Below are positions 50,570 to 61,414 of a stretch of DNA of 64,000 nt, one piece after another. Made by a program: the position numbers and the translations under genes. Positions within the stretch are counted from its first letter, which is position 1. Each line of letters opens with the position of its first letter. This DNA comes from Tetragonia tetragonoides (Eukaryota > Streptophyta > Magnoliopsida > Caryophyllales > Aizoaceae). The stretch covers positions 27,002,501 through 27,066,500 of the forward strand of contig CM076140.1 in assembly GCA_038025085.1 (NCBI GenBank). The letters are read 5' to 3'. Under the pieces are notes generated by a model. It was not told the origin of the DNA and did no database searches. It saw nothing but the letters and a program-made list of their open reading frames with translations.

Positions 50570-51950
50570 TACGCGTTTTAAAAGCACATACGAGTAGGGT
50601 GAAAGGGATTTGAGTTCTTTTGTGTTGTATATTAAGAGAAAGCATCAAATTACTTTGTTGGGATTAATTTTAATGTGAAACTACACCTAGGATGTTTACA
50701 AGTACCAACAAGCTTCAACTCAAGCTTTTGAATGCATTTACGCGTTTTAAATGCTCATACGAGTAGGGTGAAAGAGATTTGAGTTCTTTTGGGTTGTATA
50801 TTAAGAGAAAGCATCCAAATACTTTTTTTGCATTCATTTGAGTGTGAAACTACACCACGGATGTTTACAAGTACAAACAAGCTTCAACTGAAGCTTTTGA
50901 ATGCATTTACGCGTTTTAAAAGCTCATACGAGTAGGGTGAAAGAGATTTGAGTTTTTTCGTGTTGTATATTAAGAGAAAGCATCCAAATACTTTGTTTGG
51001 ATTAATTTGAGGGTGAAACAACACCTAGGATGTTTACAAGTACAAACAAGCTTCTACTCAAGCTTTTGAATGCATTTACGCGTTTTAAAAGCACATACGA
51101 GTAGGGTGAAAGGGATTTGAGTTCTTTTGTGTTGTATATTAAGAGAAAGCATCAAATTACTTTGTTTGGATTAATTTTAATGTGAAACTACACCTAGGAT
51201 GTTTACAAGTACCAACAAGCTTCAACTCAAGCTTTTGAATGCATTTACGCGTTTTAAATGCTCATACGAGTAGGGTGAAAGAGATTTGAGTTCTTTTGGG
51301 TTGTATATTAAGAGAAAGCATCCAAATACTTTTTTTGCATTCATTTGAGTGTGAAACTACACCACGGATGTTTACAAGTACAAACAAGCTTCAACTGAAG
51401 CTTTTGAATGCATTTACGCGTTTTAAAAGCTCATACGAGTAGGGTGAAAGAGATTTGAGTTTTTTCGTGTTGTATATTAAGAGAAAGCATCCAAATACTT
51501 TGTTTGGATTAATTTGAGGGTGAAACAACACCTAGGATGTTTACAAGTACAAACAAGCTTCTACTCAAGCTTTTGAATGCATTTACGCGTTTTAAAAGCA
51601 CATACGAGTAGGGTGAAAGGGATTTGAGTTCTTTTGTGTTGTATATTAAGAGAAAGCATCAAATTACTTTGTTTGGATTAATTTTAATGTGAAACTACAC
51701 CTAGGATGTTTACAAGTACCAACAAGCTTCAACTCAAGCTTTTGAATGCATTTACGCGTTTTAAATGCTCATACGAGTAGGGTGAAAGAGATTTGAGTTC
51801 TTTTGGGTTGTATATTAAGAGAAAGCATCCAAATACTTTTTTTGCATTCATTTGAGTGTGAAACTACACCACGGATGTTTACAAGTACAAACAAGCTTCA
51901 ACTGAAGCTTTTGAATGCATTTACGCGTTTTAAAAGCTCATAGGAGTAGG
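50570..51950 (+). repeat. 507-bp trimer HOR, about 2.7 copies
   Basis: ACCACGG occurs at 50854, 51361 and 51868, and GAAAGGGATTTGAG near 50600, 51107 and 51614, all exactly 507 bp apart (three monomers). Copies run about 50570-51076, 51077-51583 and 51584-51950. The third merges into the first 3225-bp unit: its last monomer is the ACCACGG monomer of that unit. Confidence 0.92.
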
Positions 51951-54900
51951 GTGAAAGAGATTTGAGTTCTTCTGTGTTGTATATTAAAAGAAAGCATCCA
52001 AATACTTTGGTTGGATTAATTTGAGTGTGAAACTAAACCTAAAATGTTTACAAGTACAAACAAGCTTCAACTAAAGCTTTTGAATGCATTTACGCGTTTT
52101 TAAAGCTCATACGAGTAGGGTGATAGAGATCGAGTTCTTTTGTGTTGTATATTAAGAGAAAACATAAAAATACTTTGTTTGCATTCATTTGAGTGTGAAA
52201 CTACACCTAGGATGTTTACAAGTACAAACAAGCTTCAACTCAAGCTTTTGAAAGCATTTACGCGTTTTAACAGCTCTTACGACTAGGGTGATATAGATCG
52301 AGTTCTTTTGTGTTGTTTATTAAGAGAAAGCACCCAAATGTTTTGTTTGCATTCATTTATGTATGAAACTACACCAAGATTGTTTTAAAGTGCAAACAAG
52401 CTTCAACTCAAGCTTTTGAATGCATTTACGCGTTTTAAAAGCACATACGAGTAGGGTGAAAGAGATTTGAGTTCTTTTGTGTTGTGTATTAAGAGAAAGC
52501 ATCAAATTACTTTGTTTGCATTCATTTAAGTGTGAAACTACACCTAGGATGTTTACAAGTACAAACAAGCTTCAACTCAAGCTTTTTAAGGCATTTACGC
52601 GTTTTAACAGCTCTTACGACTAGGGTGATAGAGATCGAGTTCTTTTGTGTTGTATATTAAGAGAAAGCACCCAAATGTTTTGTTTGCATTCATTTGAGTA
52701 TGAAACAATCCCAAATTTGATTTAAAGTGCACACAAGCTTCAACCCCAAAATACTTTGTTTGGATTAATTTGAGGGTGAAACAATACCTAGGATGTTTAC
52801 AAGTAAAAACAAGCTTCTACTCAAGCTTTTGAATGCATTTAAGCGTTTTAAATGCTCATACGAGTAGGGTGAAAGAGATTTGAGTTCTTTTGTGTTGTAT
52901 ATTAAGAGAAAGCATCCAAATAATTTTTTTTTATTCATTTGAGTGTGAAACTACACCTCGGATGTCTACAAGTACAAACAAGCTTCAACTCAAGCTTTTG
53001 AATGCATTTACGCGTTTTAAAAGCTCATACGAGTAGGGTGAAAGAGATTTGAGTTCTTTCGTGTTGTATATTAAGAGAAAGCATCCAAATACTTTGTTTG
53101 GATTAATTTGAGGGTGAAACAACACCTAGGATGTTTACAAGTACAAACAAGCTTCTACTCAAGCTTTTGAATGCATTTAAGCGTTTTAAATGCTCAAACG
53201 AGTAGGGTAAAAGAGATTTGAGTTCTTTTGTGTTGTATATTAAGAGAAAGCATCCAAATACTTTTTTTGGATTCATTTGAATGTGAAACTACACCTAGGA
53301 TGTTTACAAGTACAAACAAGCTTCTATTCATGCTTTTGAATGCATTTAAGCGTTTTAAATGCTCATACGAGTAGGGTGAAAGAGATTTGAGTTCTTTTGT
53401 GTTGTATATTAAGAGAAAGCATCCAAATACTTTGTTTGCATTCATTTGAGTGTGAAACTACACCTAGGATGATTACAAGTACAAACAAGCTTCAACTGAA
53501 GCTTTTGAATGCATTTACGCGTTTTAAAAGCTCATAGGAGTAGGGTGAAAGAGATTTGAGTTCTTCTGTGTTGTATATTAAAAGAAAGCATCCAAATACT
53601 TTGGTTGGATTAATTTGAGTGTGAAACTAAACCTAAAATGTTTACAAGTACAAACAAGCTTCAACTCAAGCTTTTGAATGCATTTACGCGTTTTTAAAGC
53701 TCATACGAGTAGGGTGATAGAGATCGAGTTCTTTTGTGTTGTATATTATGAGAAAACATAAAAATACTTTGTTTGCATTCATTTGAGTGTGAAACTACAC
53801 CTAGGATGTTTACCAGTACCAACAAGCTTCAACTCAAGCTTTTGAAAGCATTTACGCGTTTTAACAGCTCTTACGACTAGGGTGATAGAGATCGAGTTCT
53901 TTTGTGTTGTTTATTAAGAGAAAGCACCCAAATGTTTTGTTTGCATTCATTTATGTATGAAACTACACCAAGATTGTTTTAAAGTGCAATCAAGCTTCAA
54001 CTCAAGCTTTTGAATGCATTTACGCGTTTTAAAAGCACATACGAGTAGGGTGAAAGAGATTTGAGTTCTTTTGTGTTGTGTATTAAGAGAAAGCATCAAA
54101 TTACTTTGTTTGGATTAATTTTAGTGTCAAACTACACCTAGGATGTTTACAAGTACCTACAAACTTCAAGTCAAGCTTTTGAATGCATTTACGCGTTTTA
54201 AAAGCTCATACAAGTAGGCTGAAAGAGATTTGAGTTCTTTTTTGTTGTATATTAAGAGAAAGCATCCAAAAACTTTGTTTACATTCATTTGAGTGTGAAA
54301 CTACTCCTAGGACGTTTACAAGTACAAACAAGCTTCAACTCAAGCTTTTGAATGCATTTACGCGTTTTAATAGCTCTTACGACTAGGGTGATAGAGATTG
54401 AGTTCTTTTGTGTTGTATATTAAGAGAAAGCACCCAAATGTTTTGTTTCCATTCATTTGAGTATGAAACAACCCCAAAATTGATATAAAGTGCACACAAG
54501 CTTCAACTCAAGCTTTTGAATACATTTACGCGTTTTAAAAGCTCATACGAGTAGGGTGAAAGAGATTTGAGTTCTTTTGTGTTGTATATTAAGAGAAAGC
54601 ATCCAAATATTTTTTTTGGATTCATTTGAGTGTGAAACTACACCTCGGATGTCTACAAGTACAAACAAGCTTCAACTCAAGCTTTTGAATGCATTTATGC
54701 GTTTTAAAAGCTCATACGAGTAGGGTGAAAGAGATTTGAGTTCTTTCGTGTTGTATATTAAGAGAAAGCATCCAAATACTTTGTTTGGATAAATTTGAGG
54801 GTGAAACAACACCTAGGATGTTTACAAGTACAAACAAGCTTCTACTCAAGCTTTTGAATGCATTTAAGCGTTTTAAATGCTCATACAAATACTTTGTTTG

Positions 54901-54964
54901 CATTCATTTGAGTGTGAAAATACACCTAGGATGTTTACAAGTACAAACAAGCTTCAACTGAAGC
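51740..54964 (+). repeat. HOR-3 unit 1 (3225 bp, 20 monomers)
   Basis: HindIII-phase starts run from 51724 to 54838 and return to the same register at 54949, giving 20 monomers. Two are truncated: a 74-bp one at 52737 (CAAC joined to CCCAAAATAC) and a 111-bp one at 54838 (CTCATAC joined to AAATACTTTG). The unit has an internal duplication: 51900-52515 resembles 53494-54109 at offset 1594. Confidence 0.93.
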
Positions 54965-57900
54965 TTTTGAATGCATTTACGCGTTTTAAATGCTCATACG
55001 AGTAGGGTGAAAGAGATTTGAGTTCTTTTGGGTTGTATATTAAGAGAAAGCATCCAAATACTTTTTTTGCATTCATTTGAGTGTGAAACTACACCACGGA
55101 TGTTTACAAGTACAAACAAGCTTCAACTGAAGCTTTTGAATGCATTTACGCGTTTTAAAAGCTCATAGGAGTAGGGTGAAAGAGATTTGAGTTCTTCTGT
55201 GTTGTATATTAAAAGAAAGCATCCAAATACTTTGGTTGGATTAATTTGAGTGTGAAACTAAACCTAAAATGTTTACAAGTACAAACAAGCTTCAACTAAA
55301 GCTTTTGAATGCATTTACGCGTTTTTAAAGCTCATACGAGTAGGGTGATAGAGATCGAGTTCTTTTGTGTTGTATATTAAGAGAAAACATAAAAATACTT
55401 TGTTTGCATTCATTTGAGTGTGAAACTACACCTAGGATGTTTACAAGTACAAACAAGCTTCAACTCAAGCTTTTGAAAGCATTTACGCGTTTTAACAGCT
55501 CTTACGACTAGGGTGATATAGATCGAGTTCTTTTGTGTTGTTTATTAAGAGAAAGCACCCAAATGTTTTGTTTGCATTCATTTATGTATGAAACTACACC
55601 AAGATTGTTTTAAAGTGCAAACAAGCTTCAACTCAAGCTTTTGAATGCATTTACGCGTTTTAAAAGCACATACGAGTAGGGTGAAAGAGATTTGAGTTCT
55701 TTTGTGTTGTGTATTAAGAGAAAGCATCAAATTACTTTGTTTGCATTCATTTAAGTGTGAAACTACACCTAGGATGTTTACAAGTACAAACAAGCTTCAA
55801 CTCAAGCTTTTTAAGGCATTTACGCGTTTTAACAGCTCTTACGACTAGGGTGATAGAGATCGAGTTCTTTTGTGTTGTATATTAAGAGAAAGCACCCAAA
55901 TGTTTTGTTTGCATTCATTTGAGTATGAAACAATCCCAAATTTGATTTAAAGTGCACACAAGCTTCAACCCCAAAATACTTTGTTTGGATTAATTTGAGG
56001 GTGAAACAATACCTAGGATGTTTACAAGTAAAAACAAGCTTCTACTCAAGCTTTTGAATGCATTTAAGCGTTTTAAATGCTCATACGAGTAGGGTGAAAG
56101 AGATTTGAGTTCTTTTGTGTTGTATATTAAGAGAAAGCATCCAAATAATTTTTTTTTATTCATTTGAGTGTGAAACTACACCTCGGATGTCTACAAGTAC
56201 AAACAAGCTTCAACTCAAGCTTTTGAATGCATTTACGCGTTTTAAAAGCTCATACGAGTAGGGTGAAAGAGATTTGAGTTCTTTCGTGTTGTATATTAAG
56301 AGAAAGCATCCAAATACTTTGTTTGGATTAATTTGAGGGTGAAACAACACCTAGGATGTTTACAAGTACAAACAAGCTTCTACTCAAGCTTTTGAATGCA
56401 TTTAAGCGTTTTAAATGCTCAAACGAGTAGGGTAAAAGAGATTTGAGTTCTTTTGTGTTGTATATTAAGAGAAAGCATCCAAATACTTTTTTTGGATTCA
56501 TTTGAATGTGAAACTACACCTAGGATGTTTACAAGTACAAACAAGCTTCTATTCATGCTTTTGAATGCATTTAAGCGTTTTAAATGCTCATACGAGTAGG
56601 GTGAAAGAGATTTGAGTTCTTTTGTGTTGTATATTAAGAGAAAGCATCCAAATACTTTGTTTGCATTCATTTGAGTGTGAAACTACACCTAGGATGATTA
56701 CAAGTACAAACAAGCTTCAACTGAAGCTTTTGAATGCATTTACGCGTTTTAAAAGCTCATAGGAGTAGGGTGAAAGAGATTTGAGTTCTTCTGTGTTGTA
56801 TATTAAAAGAAAGCATCCAAATACTTTGGTTGGATTAATTTGAGTGTGAAACTAAACCTAAAATGTTTACAAGTACAAACAAGCTTCAACTCAAGCTTTT
56901 GAATGCATTTACGCGTTTTTAAAGCTCATACGAGTAGGGTGATAGAGATCGAGTTCTTTTGTGTTGTATATTATGAGAAAACATAAAAATACTTTGTTTG
57001 CATTCATTTGAGTGTGAAACTACACCTAGGATGTTTACCAGTACCAACAAGCTTCAACTCAAGCTTTTGAAAGCATTTACGCGTTTTAACAGCTCTTACG
57101 ACTAGGGTGATAGAGATCGAGTTCTTTTGTGTTGTTTATTAAGAGAAAGCACCCAAATGTTTTGTTTGCATTCATTTATGTATGAAACTACACCAAGATT
57201 GTTTTAAAGTGCAATCAAGCTTCAACTCAAGCTTTTGAATGCATTTACGCGTTTTAAAAGCACATACGAGTAGGGTGAAAGAGATTTGAGTTCTTTTGTG
57301 TTGTGTATTAAGAGAAAGCATCAAATTACTTTGTTTGGATTAATTTTAGTGTCAAACTACACCTAGGATGTTTACAAGTACCTACAAACTTCAAGTCAAG
57401 CTTTTGAATGCATTTACGCGTTTTAAAAGCTCATACAAGTAGGCTGAAAGAGATTTGAGTTCTTTTTTGTTGTATATTAAGAGAAAGCATCCAAAAACTT
57501 TGTTTACATTCATTTGAGTGTGAAACTACTCCTAGGACGTTTACAAGTACAAACAAGCTTCAACTCAAGCTTTTGAATGCATTTACGCGTTTTAATAGCT
57601 CTTACGACTAGGGTGATAGAGATTGAGTTCTTTTGTGTTGTATATTAAGAGAAAGCACCCAAATGTTTTGTTTCCATTCATTTGAGTATGAAACAACCCC
57701 AAAATTGATATAAAGTGCACACAAGCTTCAACTCAAGCTTTTGAATACATTTACGCGTTTTAAAAGCTCATACGAGTAGGGTGAAAGAGATTTGAGTTCT
57801 TTTGTGTTGTATATTAAGAGAAAGCATCCAAATATTTTTTTTGGATTCATTTGAGTGTGAAACTACACCTCGGATGTCTACAAGTACAAACAAGCTTCAA

Positions 57901-58189
57901 CTCAAGCTTTTGAATGCATTTATGCGTTTTAAAAGCTCATACGAGTAGGGTGAAAGAGATTTGAGTTCTTTCGTGTTGTATATTAAGAGAAAGCATCCAA
58001 ATACTTTGTTTGGATAAATTTGAGGGTGAAACAACACCTAGGATGTTTACAAGTACAAACAAGCTTCTACTCAAGCTTTTGAATGCATTTAAGCGTTTTA
58101 AATGCTCATACAAATACTTTGTTTGCATTCATTTGAGTGTGAAAATACACCTAGGATGTTTACAAGTACAAACAAGCTTCAACTGAAGC
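54965..58189 (+). repeat. HOR-3 unit 2 (3225 bp)
   Basis: Exact 3225-bp shift of unit 1. ACCACGG is at 55093, both truncated monomers recur, and rare variants such as CTAGGATGATTAC and the run of ten T near 56151 are kept. One difference at the very start is CAACTGAAGC where unit 1 has CAACTCAAGC, which marks the left limit of the repeat. Confidence 0.95.
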
Positions 58190-61100
58190 TTTTGAATGCA
58201 TTTACGCGTTTTAAATGCTCATACGAGTAGGGTGAAAGAGATTTGAGTTCTTTTGGGTTGTATATTAAGAGAAAGCATCCAAATACTTTTTTTGCATTCA
58301 TTTGAGTGTGAAACTACACCACGGATGTTTACAAGTACAAACAAGCTTCAACTGAAGCTTTTGAATGCATTTACGCGTTTTAAAAGCTCATAGGAGTAGG
58401 GTGAAAGAGATTTGAGTTCTTCTGTGTTGTATATTAAAAGAAAGCATCCAAATACTTTGGTTGGATTAATTTGAGTGTGAAACTAAACCTAAAATGTTTA
58501 CAAGTACAAACAAGCTTCAACTAAAGCTTTTGAATGCATTTACGCGTTTTTAAAGCTCATACGAGTAGGGTGATAGAGATCGAGTTCTTTTGTGTTGTAT
58601 ATTAAGAGAAAACATAAAAATACTTTGTTTGCATTCATTTGAGTGTGAAACTACACCTAGGATGTTTACAAGTACAAACAAGCTTCAACTCAAGCTTTTG
58701 AAAGCATTTACGCGTTTTAACAGCTCTTACGACTAGGGTGATATAGATCGAGTTCTTTTGTGTTGTTTATTAAGAGAAAGCACCCAAATGTTTTGTTTGC
58801 ATTCATTTATGTATGAAACTACACCAAGATTGTTTTAAAGTGCAAACAAGCTTCAACTCAAGCTTTTGAATGCATTTACGCGTTTTAAAAGCACATACGA
58901 GTAGGGTGAAAGAGATTTGAGTTCTTTTGTGTTGTGTATTAAGAGAAAGCATCAAATTACTTTGTTTGCATTCATTTAAGTGTGAAACTACACCTAGGAT
59001 GTTTACAAGTACAAACAAGCTTCAACTCAAGCTTTTTAAGGCATTTACGCGTTTTAACAGCTCTTACGACTAGGGTGATAGAGATCGAGTTCTTTTGTGT
59101 TGTATATTAAGAGAAAGCACCCAAATGTTTTGTTTGCATTCATTTGAGTATGAAACAATCCCAAATTTGATTTAAAGTGCACACAAGCTTCAACCCCAAA
59201 ATACTTTGTTTGGATTAATTTGAGGGTGAAACAATACCTAGGATGTTTACAAGTAAAAACAAGCTTCTACTCAAGCTTTTGAATGCATTTAAGCGTTTTA
59301 AATGCTCATACGAGTAGGGTGAAAGAGATTTGAGTTCTTTTGTGTTGTATATTAAGAGAAAGCATCCAAATAATTTTTTTTTATTCATTTGAGTGTGAAA
59401 CTACACCTCGGATGTCTACAAGTACAAACAAGCTTCAACTCAAGCTTTTGAATGCATTTACGCGTTTTAAAAGCTCATACGAGTAGGGTGAAAGAGATTT
59501 GAGTTCTTTCGTGTTGTATATTAAGAGAAAGCATCCAAATACTTTGTTTGGATTAATTTGAGGGTGAAACAACACCTAGGATGTTTACAAGTACAAACAA
59601 GCTTCTACTCAAGCTTTTGAATGCATTTAAGCGTTTTAAATGCTCAAACGAGTAGGGTAAAAGAGATTTGAGTTCTTTTGTGTTGTATATTAAGAGAAAG
59701 CATCCAAATACTTTTTTTGGATTCATTTGAATGTGAAACTACACCTAGGATGTTTACAAGTACAAACAAGCTTCTATTCATGCTTTTGAATGCATTTAAG
59801 CGTTTTAAATGCTCATACGAGTAGGGTGAAAGAGATTTGAGTTCTTTTGTGTTGTATATTAAGAGAAAGCATCCAAATACTTTGTTTGCATTCATTTGAG
59901 TGTGAAACTACACCTAGGATGATTACAAGTACAAACAAGCTTCAACTGAAGCTTTTGAATGCATTTACGCGTTTTAAAAGCTCATAGGAGTAGGGTGAAA
60001 GAGATTTGAGTTCTTCTGTGTTGTATATTAAAAGAAAGCATCCAAATACTTTGGTTGGATTAATTTGAGTGTGAAACTAAACCTAAAATGTTTACAAGTA
60101 CAAACAAGCTTCAACTCAAGCTTTTGAATGCATTTACGCGTTTTTAAAGCTCATACGAGTAGGGTGATAGAGATCGAGTTCTTTTGTGTTGTATATTATG
60201 AGAAAACATAAAAATACTTTGTTTGCATTCATTTGAGTGTGAAACTACACCTAGGATGTTTACCAGTACCAACAAGCTTCAACTCAAGCTTTTGAAAGCA
60301 TTTACGCGTTTTAACAGCTCTTACGACTAGGGTGATAGAGATCGAGTTCTTTTGTGTTGTTTATTAAGAGAAAGCACCCAAATGTTTTGTTTGCATTCAT
60401 TTATGTATGAAACTACACCAAGATTGTTTTAAAGTGCAATCAAGCTTCAACTCAAGCTTTTGAATGCATTTACGCGTTTTAAAAGCACATACGAGTAGGG
60501 TGAAAGAGATTTGAGTTCTTTTGTGTTGTGTATTAAGAGAAAGCATCAAATTACTTTGTTTGGATTAATTTTAGTGTCAAACTACACCTAGGATGTTTAC
60601 AAGTACCTACAAACTTCAAGTCAAGCTTTTGAATGCATTTACGCGTTTTAAAAGCTCATACAAGTAGGCTGAAAGAGATTTGAGTTCTTTTTTGTTGTAT
60701 ATTAAGAGAAAGCATCCAAAAACTTTGTTTACATTCATTTGAGTGTGAAACTACTCCTAGGACGTTTACAAGTACAAACAAGCTTCAACTCAAGCTTTTG
60801 AATGCATTTACGCGTTTTAATAGCTCTTACGACTAGGGTGATAGAGATTGAGTTCTTTTGTGTTGTATATTAAGAGAAAGCACCCAAATGTTTTGTTTCC
60901 ATTCATTTGAGTATGAAACAACCCCAAAATTGATATAAAGTGCACACAAGCTTCAACTCAAGCTTTTGAATACATTTACGCGTTTTAAAAGCTCATACGA
61001 GTAGGGTGAAAGAGATTTGAGTTCTTTTGTGTTGTATATTAAGAGAAAGCATCCAAATATTTTTTTTGGATTCATTTGAGTGTGAAACTACACCTCGGAT

Positions 61101-61414
61101 GTCTACAAGTACAAACAAGCTTCAACTCAAGCTTTTGAATGCATTTATGCGTTTTAAAAGCTCATACGAGTAGGGTGAAAGAGATTTGAGTTCTTTCGTG
61201 TTGTATATTAAGAGAAAGCATCCAAATACTTTGTTTGGATAAATTTGAGGGTGAAACAACACCTAGGATGTTTACAAGTACAAACAAGCTTCTACTCAAG
61301 CTTTTGAATGCATTTAAGCGTTTTAAATGCTCATACAAATACTTTGTTTGCATTCATTTGAGTGTGAAAATACACCTAGGATGTTTACAAGTACAAACAA
61401 GCTTCAACTGAAGC
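58190..61414 (+). repeat. HOR-3 unit 3 (3225 bp)
   Basis: Third copy (ACCACGG at 58318). I found no difference from unit 2 in the lines compared. Confidence 0.95.
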
